DNA of 64,000 bases. It comes from Pseudomonas viridiflava. Its GTDB lineage: Bacteria; Pseudomonadota; Gammaproteobacteria; Pseudomonadales; Pseudomonadaceae. Every line of letters starts with the position of its first letter. Position 1 is the first letter of the stretch. The notes below the pieces were generated by a model. It did not search any database and was not told where the DNA came from. It saw only the letters and a list, made by a program, of their open reading frames with translations. Both the position numbers and the translations under genes were made by a program. Below are positions 1-8,143 of this stretch, piece after piece. Location of the stretch: NCBI RefSeq assembly GCF_900589395.1, contig NZ_UUIS01000027.1, positions 69,002 through 133,001 on the forward strand, written 5' to 3'.

Positions 1-504
1 GTTCTGTTTCGCCGCGAACAGCTCCTTTTGGTAGCCGTACATTTTGGAAATGAACTTGTCCAGGAAGTCGACTTCGGTCAGGTGATCGATGTCGTTCTTG
101 GCCTTTTTCCCTTTCTTCTTCTCGCCTCTGTCGCCTCGATCACGGCGCGGCCGCTCACGTTGCTGGCCATCACCGGCGGGAGCGTTACCGGCATCGGGCA
201 TGGGCGCCGTTCCTGGCTTTGTGCATTGCTTTGCCAGGCGTTCGCGATGGGTGATCAGCCGGTCCAGTTCATCCAGCTCGCCCTTGGTCAGCGCCTCGGT
301 TTTTTCCATGAGCAGGGTGATGCGCCGGCTGCAGGCGGTCAGTGGCTCCTCATCCGTGAGCATGTCGTCCCAGCCGCCTTGGCGGATCCAGTGATAGACG
401 ATGCGAATGTTTGGGAGCTTCAACTGCTCTTGAATCTCCCGCGCCTTATAGCGGCGCAGGAACATCCTTTTTGCGGCTTCTTTTACTTCGGTCGGATAGA
501 TCAT
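1..504 (-). CDS. Phage terminase large subunit (P2 gpP-like ATPase), N-terminal part
   Basis: This is the first 168 codons of a leftward gene that runs off the window edge. It begins with a short helix-turn-helix-like region (MIYPTEVKEAAKRMFLRRYK, then KAREIQEQLKLPNIRIVYHW) that targets DNA, followed by a charged linker rich in Arg, Lys, Gly and Asp. This matches the N-terminus of P2-type terminase ATPases, which pump DNA into the prohead; the Walker motifs would lie outside the window. As in P2, it is divergent from the scaffold gene at 667. I chose the ATG at 504; no strong ribosome binding site is visible. Assignment rests on N-terminal character plus perfect P2-like gene order. Confidence 0.8.
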   Translation of the reverse strand, partial: MIYPTEVKEAAKRMFLRRYKAREIQEQLKLPNIRIVYHWIRQGGWDDMLTDEEPLTACSRRITLLMEKTEALTKGELDELDRLITHRERLAKQCTKPGTAPMPDAGNAPAGDGQQRERPRRDRGDRGEKKKGKKAKNDIDHLTEVDFLDKFISKMYGYQKELFAAKQN

Positions 505-525
505 GTGCCGCAGTCTATGCGGCGA

Positions 526-591
526 AAAAGCGGAAAACGTGCAGTAAAAATCCGCTTTTCTCCTAGAAATGGAAAATAGGAGAAACGCGGA
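526..591. promoter_or_regulatory. Nested inverted repeats in the divergent terminase/scaffold intergenic region
   Basis: AAAAGCGGA (526-534) is perfectly complementary to TCCGCTTTT (551-559). The same right arm, extended as TCCGCTTTTCTCCTA (551-565), pairs 14 of 15 with 577-591 across an 11-base loop. The two hairpins are mutually exclusive. They lie between the divergent late genes, where P2-like phages carry late promoters controlled by an Ogr-type activator. Whether these are activator sites, transcript-end hairpins or both cannot be told from sequence. Confidence 0.5.
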
Positions 592-666
592 TTCAAACCG
601 TTTGTTGACGGGTGTTTGGCTCCCTATCTTGGGGCCTCACTTCACCGATGAGCGCAGTTCACACCC

Positions 667-1620
667 ATGCCCCGTTCCCTTGTCTCCTACTGGAAGCGCG
701 TTGCCCTGAGTGGCCTTACCGTCGACGGCCGCGAGATTTTGCCCCAGGAACTGCGAGACATCGCTGAGACGTACAACACGTCCGTCTATACCGCCACGGT
801 CTGGCTTGAGCACGACCGGGACTTTGGTTCGTACGGCACGGTATTTAACGTCAGGCTCGATGAAACATCGCCAGACCTGCAGCAAGGCCAGGTTGCCCTG
901 GAAGCGCAGATCAAGCCCAACGACAAGCTGCTGGAACTCAATGACCGGGGCGAAAAGCTGTTTTCCAGCATTGAGATCCGCCCCAACTTTGCAGGGTCCG
1001 GCAAGGCTTATCTCGGCGGGTTGGCCGTGACCGACGAGCCGGCCAGCCTGGGCACTCAAGAGTGGTACTTCTCCAGCACTGCCCGCCACCCGGCTAAACG
1101 CAGCCGTGCCCCACGTCGCGCTGGCCATCTCAGCGTTGGCGTCCCCCTGGAACTGAACGACATGACTCAAGAAACCCAACTGACCACGGTCGAGGCGTTT
1201 TTCGCCCGACTGTTCAACCGCTTCGCTGCCGGCGATCAGCAAGCGGCCCCGTCGACCGAAAACCCTACTGAGATTCCGCAAATGGATGAAGCAACAGCCA
1301 CGGCCATTCAAGGCCTGATCGAACAGCAACTGGTCGTTACGGCCGGTTTCCAGGCGATCGTCGATCAATTTGCGCAGACCGAACCTGCCGCTGATGCGGA
1401 TGCGGTCAGTGATGTGCAAACCGCTGTCGACAGCATCGTGACCACTGCCGAAGAAAAGCAGTTGAGCCGTCGTAAACCCGTCGTCGCTCCCGAAGGCAAT
1501 CAAGCCTTGCAGGCCAGCATGACGCGCATCGAACAGATGTTCTCCGAAGCGTTGGACACCCCGAAGGCCCGCCCCCTGGCGCGCACCACTCGCAGTGCTC
1601 CTGTGAAGCGGGTGCTCTGA
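667..1620 (+). CDS. Capsid scaffolding protein/prohead protease (gpO family)
   Basis: This 317-residue protein matches the GPO family: an N-terminal serine protease fused to a C-terminal scaffold that shapes the prohead and is then cleaved. From P2 gpO (Asp19, His48, Ser107) the likely catalytic residues here are Asp20, His49 (in WLEHDRDFG) and Ser100 or Ser101 (in KLFSSIEIRP). The second half is Gln/Glu-rich and helical, as scaffolds are. There is a basic stretch around residues 138-151 (ARHPAKRSRAPRRAG) between the domains. It starts the rightward late operon and is followed one base later by the capsid gene. No good Shine-Dalgarno sequence precedes the ATG. Confidence 0.9.
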   Translation: MPRSLVSYWKRVALSGLTVDGREILPQELRDIAETYNTSVYTATVWLEHDRDFGSYGTVFNVRLDETSPDLQQGQVALEAQIKPNDKLLELNDRGEKLFSSIEIRPNFAGSGKAYLGGLAVTDEPASLGTQEWYFSSTARHPAKRSRAPRRAGHLSVGVPLELNDMTQETQLTTVEAFFARLFNRFAAGDQQAAPSTENPTEIPQMDEATATAIQGLIEQQLVVTAGFQAIVDQFAQTEPAADADAVSDVQTAVDSIVTTAEEKQLSRRKPVVAPEGNQALQASMTRIEQMFSEALDTPKARPLARTTRSAPVKRVL

Positions 1621-1621
1621 C

Positions 1622-2650
1622 ATGGCCCATCCGCTGAGCAACCACGGCGCGAAAATGTACGCCGAAATGCAGTTGGCCATGGCTGAGACCTACGGGGTCG
1701 AAACCGCCGCCGCCATGTTCAATGTCGAGCCTTCGATCGCCCAGGAACTGAATGACGCGATCACCCAGCAGGCCGACTTCCTGACCCGCATTAACGTCAT
1801 TGGCGTGAGCGAGATCAAAGGCCAAAAGGTGTTCCTGGGCACCAATGGCCCGGTCACCGGCCGCACCAACACCAAGACCACCGATCGTGAAGCCAACGAC
1901 GCATCGGCGCTGGATGACGATGAGTACCTGCTGTCGTCGACCGAGTCCGATGTCAGCCTGTCCTACGCGAAGATCGATGCCTGGGCGAAGTTCCCGGAGT
2001 TCCACGCCAAGTATTCGGCCGCTGTGCAGAAACAGATCGCGCTGGACCGCATCATGATCGGTTTCCACGGCACGAATGCGGCTGTGCAGACCAACAAAAC
2101 CACGTACCCGATGCTGCAGGACGTGAACAAAGGCTGGCTGCAGCAGTTGCGCGAGAAGGCCCCGGCCCAAGTGCTGAGCGCTGGCAAGGTCGCCGGCAAG
2201 GTCACCATGGGTCCGAATGGCGACTATGCCAACCTCGACGCCCTGGTGCATGACTGCAAGCAACTGGTCGACGAGCGCGTCCGCGAAGGCGGCGATCTGA
2301 TCGTGATCATCGGTTCGGACCTGTTGGCGGCCGACAAAGCCAAGCTGTACGCCAAGCAGGCCAACACCCCGACCGAGAAAGAGCGCATCGAGCTGGCCCA
2401 GGTGATCGCCACTTACGGCGGCCTGCCTGCTTTCAGCGTGCCTTATTTTCCGGTCAATGCGGTGCTGGTCACTTCGTTCGACAACCTGTCGATCTACTTC
2501 CAGGATTCGAGCTGGCGTAAGCAGACCATCGACAATCCGAAGCGCAGCCGCGTCGAGGATTACAACAGCCGCAACGAAGGCTATGTGATCGAGCAGCTGG
2601 AAAAGATCGCACTGATCGAGAAAGTGGAAGTGCTTGAGGGCGTGGCATGA
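1622..2650 (+). CDS. Phage major capsid protein (P2 gpN family)
   Basis: This 342-residue protein has the length and features of the P2 major capsid family, including the N-terminal MAHPLSNHGAKMYAEMQLAM segment, the central LPAFSVPYFP region and the C-terminal SWRKQTIDNPKRSRVEDYNS stretch conserved in these shells. It polymerises into the T=7-type icosahedral head around gpO and is trimmed at its N-terminus by the gpO protease. It starts one base after the scaffold stop and overlaps the terminase endonuclease gene by 4 bases, which implies coupled translation. Confidence 0.93.
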   Translation: MAHPLSNHGAKMYAEMQLAMAETYGVETAAAMFNVEPSIAQELNDAITQQADFLTRINVIGVSEIKGQKVFLGTNGPVTGRTNTKTTDREANDASALDDDEYLLSSTESDVSLSYAKIDAWAKFPEFHAKYSAAVQKQIALDRIMIGFHGTNAAVQTNKTTYPMLQDVNKGWLQQLREKAPAQVLSAGKVAGKVTMGPNGDYANLDALVHDCKQLVDERVREGGDLIVIIGSDLLAADKAKLYAKQANTPTEKERIELAQVIATYGGLPAFSVPYFPVNAVLVTSFDNLSIYFQDSSWRKQTIDNPKRSRVEDYNSRNEGYVIEQLEKIALIEKVEVLEGVA

Positions 2651-3465
2651 GTCTCGCCCTGAGACACAAACGCCGCGTTCTTGCTGAGGGGCCGGCGGCC
2701 GCTGCCGCCATTGCCGCCGTCGTCGCGTACTCGCCCGACACGGCGCTGGACAGCCCGGCCAACGCGCAGAAGCACCTCAAGCTGATGGAAAGCAGCTTGC
2801 AGGCTGACCTGGAGCGTATCGGCAACATCGACAGCCGCGAGCAGCGGCAGCAGCTCAAGCGTAACGAGCTGCTGCCCAAGTACCTGGAGTACGTGCAGCG
2901 CTATCGCGATTCGGGCCTCAACTACCCGAACCCGGTGCTGATGTATGTCCTGGTCTGGCTGTTCGACACCGTGCAGTTCACCCAGGGTCTGGAGCTTGCC
3001 GACTTCGCAATCAGCCAGGGCCAGGAGCTGCCCGAGCGCTTCAACCGCAACATCCCGACCTTCGTCGCGGACGAGGTGATCGACTGGGCCGAAGCCGAAT
3101 ACAAGGCCGGCCGCAGTCCTGAACCGTACGTTTCAAACCTGCTGCACCGCGTCGACGGCGAATGGCAGTTGTTTGAACGCATTCCTGCCCGCTACCACAA
3201 GCAGTTGGGCCTCCTGGCGATGGATCGCAAGGACTGGACGGCCGCGATCCTGCACTTCGAACGTGCTGAAACCTTGTACAGCAGCATCGGTGTGGGCACG
3301 CGTCTGGCCGCTGCCCGCAAGGAGCTGGCCAAGGTTGCGCCGGGTGATGAAAGCGCGGCCATTGCCAGTCGACTGGACGAGGTTCTGCAGGGCGATACCG
3401 CGCCGGATCCAGCGCCCGATCGCAGCAGCGACGACAGCAACAACGCCGGTACCGGCACCGAATAA
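2647..3465 (+). CDS. Phage terminase endonuclease subunit (gpM family)
   Basis: At 272 residues this is close to the P2 gpM family, the small terminase subunit that cuts cos DNA and works with the gpP ATPase encoded at the left edge. Characteristic segments are the N-terminal SLALRHKRRVLAEG, the middle NPVLMYVLVWLFDTVQFTQGLELADFAI and the TPR-like LAAARKELAKVAPG near the C-terminus. The last 30 residues are a low-complexity Asp/Ser/Pro tail. The start ATG overlaps the capsid stop (ATGA). Confidence 0.88.
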   Translation: MSLALRHKRRVLAEGPAAAAAIAAVVAYSPDTALDSPANAQKHLKLMESSLQADLERIGNIDSREQRQQLKRNELLPKYLEYVQRYRDSGLNYPNPVLMYVLVWLFDTVQFTQGLELADFAISQGQELPERFNRNIPTFVADEVIDWAEAEYKAGRSPEPYVSNLLHRVDGEWQLFERIPARYHKQLGLLAMDRKDWTAAILHFERAETLYSSIGVGTRLAAARKELAKVAPGDESAAIASRLDEVLQGDTAPDPAPDRSSDDSNNAGTGTE

Positions 3466-3563
3466 CCGACTACCCCCCGCAGGGAGCTGCCACGGAAAGA
3501 CCCCGTCATTCATGACATTCGGTCTGACCCGAAGCCGCAACCTGCCCTATTTGAGTGATCAGC

Positions 3564-4028
3564 ATGAGCGGATTTTCCGGCAAGCCCACCACGTTTGTGG
3601 ATCAGGCAGTCGAGAACGACGGTTTTTGGCCTGGCCTCTCCCTGTCCGAGTTCCAGAAAGGCTATCGCCTGCCGGCGGAATACCTGGTCGACATGCTGAT
3701 CACTGACCTGAAAACGGCCATGGTCGAGGTGAACCTTGATCTGGCCAAGCTGAAAGCGCGCTGGCAGGGCGCTGGAGTGTCACGCATTGAATCTGCAGAC
3801 ACCACCGTCCTGCCGGAGCGCACCTATAAAGTCGAGCTGTACAAGCGTGCGGTCTATACCCGGGCCAAGGCTTCCCTGTTGACCCAGTTTGCGACCGTCA
3901 ATCGCCGGGCCGAGGCCGAGAACACGGCCAAGGAACTGCCAGAGCGTGGCGAAACCTTCCTGGAATTCAGCCAGCAGGCCATTCGTGCGCTGCAGGGCCG
4001 TGGCCGCATCACGGCGGCACTGCTGTGA
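3564..4028 (+). CDS. Head completion/stabilization protein (gpL family)
   Basis: This 154-residue protein matches P2 gpL, which binds filled heads at the portal vertex and prepares them for tail attachment. Visible features are the N-terminal SGFSGKPTTF, the acidic IADLLITDL-like helix (VDMLITDLKTAMVEVNLDL) and a helical C-terminus. I prefer the ATG at 3564 because related proteins begin MSGF; an in-frame GTG three codons upstream (3555) is possible. It sits 98 bases after gpM, the largest gap in the head cluster, and overlaps the next gene by 4 bases. Confidence 0.87.
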   Translation: MSGFSGKPTTFVDQAVENDGFWPGLSLSEFQKGYRLPAEYLVDMLITDLKTAMVEVNLDLAKLKARWQGAGVSRIESADTTVLPERTYKVELYKRAVYTRAKASLLTQFATVNRRAEAENTAKELPERGETFLEFSQQAIRALQGRGRITAALL

Positions 4029-4465
4029 TCAAGCTGCGCGCACTCACTCAGTACCTGCTCGATCGCAAGCTGGTCGCGCCGGAACAGCTGGACAGCTGGA
4101 CCGACACCCTGAGCCTCGATCTGGTGTGGAAAGACACCGAGCAGGGGCTGCACATGGGCGACATGATCTACACCGCGACCATCGCCCTGGAGCGGTTTGC
4201 TGATGAACCTGTGCGCCTGGTCGCCCTGATCGGCAGTTGGCTGGACACGCACGACGATGACCGCGAAGACCTACCGGCACCGGCATTCCAGATCACGATG
4301 CTGGACAACGACCTGGCCGATGTCGACCTGACGTTGCAATTCGTCGAACCGCAGCACCTGGCCGAGGATCCGGCCGGCGAAATCGTGGCCCAGGGCAAGA
4401 CCTGGTCACTGATTCCCTATGACCTGTGGGTTGCTGAGCAGGGCGAGGTGACCAGCCATGGCTGA
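4025..4465 (+). CDS. Tail completion protein R (gpR-like)
   Basis: This 146-residue protein resembles the P2 gpR family, which caps the tail before it joins the head. The N-terminal KLRALTQYLLDRKLVAPEQL and the central YTATIALERFA and LVALIGSWLDTHDDDREDL segments are typical, with Asp- and Glu-rich surfaces and no membrane or signal region. It overlaps gpL by 4 bases and gpS by 8, fitting a translationally coupled head-tail joining module. The family assignment combines sequence resemblance with position. Confidence 0.82.
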   Translation: MIKLRALTQYLLDRKLVAPEQLDSWTDTLSLDLVWKDTEQGLHMGDMIYTATIALERFADEPVRLVALIGSWLDTHDDDREDLPAPAFQITMLDNDLADVDLTLQFVEPQHLAEDPAGEIVAQGKTWSLIPYDLWVAEQGEVTSHG

Positions 4466-5132
4466 TAACGCCTTCGACTTCGACGTGCGCGGCATGCTGC
4501 AGGCCGAGCAGTTGCTTGCCCTGATGAACCTGCCGGTGCAAAAGCGCAAGCGCCTGCTCAACAACGTCAGCAAGCGCGTGCGCAGCCTCTCCCGCAAGCG
4601 GATCCGCGACCAGGAAAATCTGGACGGCAGCGCGTTTGCTCCGCGCAAGGACACCAGCAAGTCCAAAAAGCGCATGGAAGCGGGTCTGGGCAAGCTGCTC
4701 GATGTCACCCGCCTGACCGGCGAAGAAGCCGAACTGGGATGGCGCAACGCGCTGACCCGCTGGGTAGCCGCCCAGCAACACCATGGCGTCTCAGAACGGC
4801 GCACTGCCGCGCAAATGCGCGAGTGGAGCAAGGTTCCCCCAGGCACCGCGGCTACCGAGAAACAAGCCAAGCGCCTGCGTCAGCTGAGTTTCAAGGTGCG
4901 CATGCCTGGCAAGAAGACCGCCACTCGGCCGTCAGTCGACTGGATCAAACAGCACCTGACGTACCCCCGTGCCGGCCTTCTGATTCGCCTGCTCGATCCG
5001 GCGCAAACCTCGACCGGCCAGCAGAGCTGGGAAATCAAGCTACCGGCACGCCAGTTCCTGGGCGCGAGCGACAGCGAGACCCGCCAGCTCGTGCAAACCG
5101 TGCTGCAGCAAATCCTTCAATCCCCTGTTTAA
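4458..5132 (+). CDS. Phage virion morphogenesis protein (gpS family)
   Basis: This 224-residue basic protein resembles the P2 gpS/virion morphogenesis family needed for tail completion. The N-terminus carries KRKRLLNNVSKRVRSLSRKR, a helix with many Lys and Arg, followed by DGSAFAPRKDTSKSKKRM, the DGxxWxPxK-like signature seen in gpS proteins. It is longer than P2 gpS (about 150 residues) because of an extra C-terminal region after about residue 155 (WIKQHLTYPRAGLLIRLL). It overlaps gpR by 8 bases and ends 12 bases before the sheath gene. Confidence 0.82.
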   Translation: MADNAFDFDVRGMLQAEQLLALMNLPVQKRKRLLNNVSKRVRSLSRKRIRDQENLDGSAFAPRKDTSKSKKRMEAGLGKLLDVTRLTGEEAELGWRNALTRWVAAQQHHGVSERRTAAQMREWSKVPPGTAATEKQAKRLRQLSFKVRMPGKKTATRPSVDWIKQHLTYPRAGLLIRLLDPAQTSTGQQSWEIKLPARQFLGASDSETRQLVQTVLQQILQSPV

Positions 5133-5144
5133 CGAGGCACACCC

Positions 5145-6251
5145 ATGGCACTCGGTAAAGTCAGCGTCAATAACCTCAATCTCGGCCAAGGCGCCGTGAC
5201 TGAGATCGAGCGCTACTTCATCTTCATCGGCATCGGCGCAAAGAGCGTCGGCCAGTTCATCCCGCTGGACACCCAGAGTGATCTGGACAACCTGTTGGGC
5301 ACTGCATCCAGCAGCCTGAAAACCCAGGTGGCCGCTGCCAAAGCCAACGGCGGTAGCCGCTGGGCCTGCGTAGCGGCCCCGATCGCGGCCGTCAGCGACT
5401 GGAGCACGGCGCTGGACAAGGCGCAGTTGGCCGGTTACTCGGTCGAGGGGGTCGTGATCACCGACGTGGTTACTGCCGCTGCCAGCCTCACCGCCATGCA
5501 CAGCAAGGCGATCGAGCTGAGCAACACCTACGGCCGGCGTTTGTTCATCCTGGCCGCCACGGCGGGCATCCAGGCTGCGCAGAGCTGGGCGCAATATGTC
5601 ACCGCCCAGAAAGCTATCGTGGCCAGCGTTTCCGCGCCGCGTGTATGTGTGGTGCCCCTGTTGCACGGCAACGACCTGGGCGTGCTTGCCGGACGCCTGG
5701 CCAACGTCGAGGCCAGCATTGCAGACAGTCCGATGCGCGTGGCCACCGGGGCAGTACTCGGCCTGGGCACGGTCCCGACCGACTCCACTGGTGCAGCCCT
5801 CACATCGGCAGTGCGTGGCGAGCTGGACACAGCGCGCCTGTCAGTAACCCAGACGTACCCCGATTACCCAGGCGTGTTCTTTGGCGATGCCAACATGCTC
5901 GATGCCCCGGGCAGCGACTATCTGGTGATCGAGAACCTGCGCCTGGTCGACAAGGCCGCCCGGGCCGTACGCCTGCTGCTGATCAAGATGGTTGCCGATC
6001 GCCGGGTCAACAGCACCGCCAACTCCATGGCCTCGGCAACCAGCCGCCTGATGAAGCCACTGCGCGACATGTCGAAGTCCACCACATTTGCCGGCCAGGT
6101 CTTCCCTGGCGAGATCCAGCCGCCGGTGGACGGTGACATCGTCCTGTCCTGGAGCAGCAAAACCAAGGTCGAGGCCTACATCAAGTTGCGGCCATATGAC
6201 TGCCCGAAAGACCTGACCGGCAACATTGCCCTCGACCTGTCCACGGAATAA
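5145..6251 (+). CDS. Tail sheath protein, DUF2586 family
   Basis: This 368-residue protein matches DUF2586, the contractile sheath of HP1/K139-type phages, rather than the P2 FI sheath. An Ala-rich alpha/beta domain around residues 50-200 (LDNLLGTASSSLKTQV, VSDWSTALDKAQLAGY) is followed by a C-terminal insertion-type domain ending in AYIKLRPYDCPKDLTGNIALDLS, a region conserved in sheaths. It is preceded by a good ribosome binding site (AACGAGG) and lies 3 bases before the tube gene. Its position before the lysis genes distinguishes this phage from P2. Confidence 0.85.
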   Translation: MALGKVSVNNLNLGQGAVTEIERYFIFIGIGAKSVGQFIPLDTQSDLDNLLGTASSSLKTQVAAAKANGGSRWACVAAPIAAVSDWSTALDKAQLAGYSVEGVVITDVVTAAASLTAMHSKAIELSNTYGRRLFILAATAGIQAAQSWAQYVTAQKAIVASVSAPRVCVVPLLHGNDLGVLAGRLANVEASIADSPMRVATGAVLGLGTVPTDSTGAALTSAVRGELDTARLSVTQTYPDYPGVFFGDANMLDAPGSDYLVIENLRLVDKAARAVRLLLIKMVADRRVNSTANSMASATSRLMKPLRDMSKSTTFAGQVFPGEIQPPVDGDIVLSWSSKTKVEAYIKLRPYDCPKDLTGNIALDLSTE

Positions 6252-6254
6252 CCC

Positions 6255-6710
6255 ATGACTCAACGACTCAGTGGTAAGAACTTTGATGTGAACCTGGGCG
6301 ACCTGTTGCTGCACGTCGAAGCCGCGTCCCTGGACATCACCGACAACAGCGCGGTCGCTCTCAGCAAAGGTGTGCCCAACGGCCGCGTGGCGGGTGATGT
6401 AGCCGGTGCCGGCGAACTGGAGCTGGACAGCGCGAACTTCATCCTGCTGTGCGAAAAGGCCAAGGAAGCTGGCAGCTGGCGTGCCCTGGAGCCCTTCGAT
6501 ACGGTGTTTTTCGCCAAGGTTGGCGACAGCGAGCTGCGTGTCGAGGCTTTCGGCCTGGCGATCCGTATTTCCAGCCTGCTCAGCATCGATCCCAAGGGCG
6601 GCGCCAAGACCACGCACAAGATCCCGTACGACATCACCAGTCCGGACTTCGTGAAGATCAACGGCGTGCCGTACCTGGATGCTGCTGAAATCGAAGGGCT
6701 GGTTTCCTGA
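6255..6710 (+). CDS. Tail tube protein, DUF2597 family
   Basis: This 151-residue protein fits the DUF2597 family that accompanies DUF2586 sheaths and forms the inner tail tube. It is beta-rich with the typical start RLSGKNFDVNLGDLLLHVE and the segment LDSANFILLCEKAKEAGSWRALEPFD. It begins 3 bases after the sheath stop and shares one base with the next ATG. Identity as a tube protein is known for the family; here it is inferred from sequence and pairing. Confidence 0.83.
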   Translation: MTQRLSGKNFDVNLGDLLLHVEAASLDITDNSAVALSKGVPNGRVAGDVAGAGELELDSANFILLCEKAKEAGSWRALEPFDTVFFAKVGDSELRVEAFGLAIRISSLLSIDPKGGAKTTHKIPYDITSPDFVKINGVPYLDAAEIEGLVS

Positions 6711-6922
6711 TGGTCTGTCCGTTCGATCGCGCCCAAGCGCTTGAGCAGCGGCAACGCGAGGCTGCCATTGCCGCCGCCCGAGCCCGGCCGCGCCCGAGCG
6801 GGCCAAGCCTGACCCACTGCACCGATTGCGACAAAGAGATCCCGGCGGCGCGCCAAGCGCTGGGCGGCATCACCCGTTGCGTGCCCTGCCAGTCCCTACT
6901 GGAAAAGGAGGTCCGCCGATGA
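6710..6922 (+). CDS. DksA/TraR-family C4 zinc-finger protein
   Basis: This 70-residue protein ends in a four-cysteine zinc finger, Cys37-x2-Cys40 and Cys57-x2-Cys60, in the DksA/TraR arrangement (CTDCDKEI...RCVPC). The first 35 residues are an Ala/Arg-rich helix instead of the long coiled coil of DksA. Small TraR-like proteins of this kind occur at the same place in many P2-like phages; TraR itself binds the secondary channel of RNA polymerase. A regulatory role on host transcription is possible but not shown. Confidence 0.85.
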   Translation: MVCPFDRAQALEQRQREAAIAAARARPRPSGPSLTHCTDCDKEIPAARQALGGITRCVPCQSLLEKEVRR

Positions 6923-7125
6923 GTTCCAGCCAGACAGCTCAGGACACGGCAATTGCCGTTGCGAAGGCGGCGCCCGCCATCGGCGTGGCTGCCACCGGGG
7001 CGACAGGAACCATCGACTGGTCATCGGTCGCCTACATGCTGACGGCGTTCTATATGGCCCTGCAGATCCTGCTCCTGGTGCCCAAGTATCGACAGATGCT
7101 GCGCGACTTGAGGGGCAAGGTATGA
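6919..7125 (+). CDS. Phage holin, single predicted transmembrane segment
   Basis: This 68-residue protein is preceded by an excellent ribosome binding site (AAGGAG at 6905-6910), which fixes the ATG at 6919. The first 30 residues are small and polar (Ala, Thr, Gly). Residues about 36-56 (VAYMLTAFYMALQILLLVPK) form one clear membrane helix, followed by a basic cytoplasmic tail ending LRDLRGKV, a typical holin end. It lies directly before the lysozyme gene with a 4-base overlap. Assigned as holin from topology and position. Confidence 0.82.
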   Translation: MSSSQTAQDTAIAVAKAAPAIGVAATGATGTIDWSSVAYMLTAFYMALQILLLVPKYRQMLRDLRGKV

Positions 7126-7646
7126 GCCTGCGCGCCAAGATCATCGCCGGGGCCATTGTGCTGTGCAGCACTGGACTGACTGCGTTCCTGGGCGACTGGG
7201 AAGGACGGGGCCAGAACGTGGTGTATGCCGATCGTTTGGCCCGAGGCCTGCCAACCGTATGCCAGGGCATTACCAGGCACACCAGCACCTACGACGTGGT
7301 TGTGGGGGATTACTGGTCGCCCGAGAAATGCGCCGAGGTCGAGCACCAGGTGATCAGCAAAGGCCAGTTGGCTCTGGCCAGCTGCGTGAAGAACGACAGG
7401 ATCAGCCAGAACACCTTTGATGCCCTGACAAGCCATGGCCACAACGTCGGCACACCCAGCACCTGCGCCAGTCGTGCTGTGGGCCTGATCAATGCCGGCC
7501 GGGTGGCCGAGGGCTGCCGGGCGCTGGCCTGGGGCGCTGACGGCCGGCCTGTGTGGGCCTATGTAACCCGTGCCAACGGCACCAAGCAATTTGTTCAGGG
7601 GCTGCACAACCGCCGCCTGGCCGAGATGGAGCTGTGCCTGAAATGA
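7122..7646 (+). CDS. Phage lysozyme (GH24-like endolysin) with signal-anchor N-terminus
   Basis: This 174-residue murein hydrolase looks like a P1/P2-type lysozyme. Residues about 5-24 are a weakly hydrophobic Ala/Gly/Thr stretch, suggesting a signal-anchor-release segment that holds the enzyme in the inner membrane until the holin depolarises it. Glu27 (in DWEGRG) is the probable catalytic acid, followed by Asp37 and the signature PTVCQGITRHT at 44-54. The Glu-Asp spacing is one residue longer than in T4/P22-type enzymes. There are six further cysteines (15, 47, 69 and the C-terminal half), as expected of disulphide-controlled SAR endolysins. Confidence 0.86.
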   Translation: MSLRAKIIAGAIVLCSTGLTAFLGDWEGRGQNVVYADRLARGLPTVCQGITRHTSTYDVVVGDYWSPEKCAEVEHQVISKGQLALASCVKNDRISQNTFDALTSHGHNVGTPSTCASRAVGLINAGRVAEGCRALAWGADGRPVWAYVTRANGTKQFVQGLHNRRLAEMELCLK

Positions 7647-8113
7647 CCACCAACCCGCTTGTGCTGATCCTGGTCTGCCTGCTGGCCTGGATTGCCCTGG
7701 ACTACCAGGGCGACCAGTTGGCATCAGCCCGCCAGGATCTTGAGCGCGTCCAGAGCGACCTGGCCACCGCGCAAGAATCCGCTCGACAGGACCGCGAGAA
7801 GCAAACCGCCCGGGACGACATCGACAAACAACGCACTGAGGAGCTGAACCGTGCACAAGCTGAAAACCTACGTCTGCAGCGCGACATTGCTGATGGCCGT
7901 CAGCGGCTGCTCGTCAAAGCCACTTGTCCAGCCCCAATGCCCGGCGCCGCCGGCGGCGCCCGCCTGGATGATGCAGGCACCGCCGAACTCGCTGCAGACG
8001 CTCGACCGGATTATTTCACCCTCCGATCCGAGCTGATACAGACCCGGGAAATGCTCCTGGGCCTGCAGGACTACATCCGCCAGGTCGTGCAGCGCACGCC
8101 GGCACAACCCTGA
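7643..8113 (+). CDS. Rz-like inner-membrane spanin subunit
   Basis: This 156-residue protein starts at the ATG overlapping the lysozyme stop (ATGA at 7643). It has one N-terminal membrane anchor (residues about 5-21, NPLVLILVCLLAWIALDY) followed by a long heptad-rich coiled coil (about residues 24-90, rich in Gln, Glu, Arg and Ala). This is the architecture of i-spanins, which with the outer-membrane lipoprotein Rz1 fuse the two membranes at the end of lysis. The Rz1 partner is encoded inside it in the +1 frame. Confidence 0.87.
   Translation: MTTNPLVLILVCLLAWIALDYQGDQLASARQDLERVQSDLATAQESARQDREKQTARDDIDKQRTEELNRAQAENLRLQRDIADGRQRLLVKATCPAPMPGAAGGARLDDAGTAELAADARPDYFTLRSELIQTREMLLGLQDYIRQVVQRTPAQP
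7851..8036 (+). CDS. Rz1-like outer-membrane spanin lipoprotein nested in Rz
   Basis: This 61-residue protein lies wholly inside Rz in another frame. It starts at GTG 7851 after GAGGAG (7839-7844). A signal peptide ends in the lipobox VSGC, with the lipidated Cys at residue 20. The mature part is short and Pro-rich (PLVQPQCPAPPAAPAW), as in Rz1 proteins. It would be exported, lipidated, placed in the outer membrane and bind the C-terminus of Rz. The combination of lipobox, Pro content, ribosome binding site and nesting is characteristic. Confidence 0.85.
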   Translation: MHKLKTYVCSATLLMAVSGCSSKPLVQPQCPAPPAAPAWMMQAPPNSLQTLDRIISPSDPS

Positions 8114-8143
8114 ACCACCCTTACGCAACCAATGGAACACACC

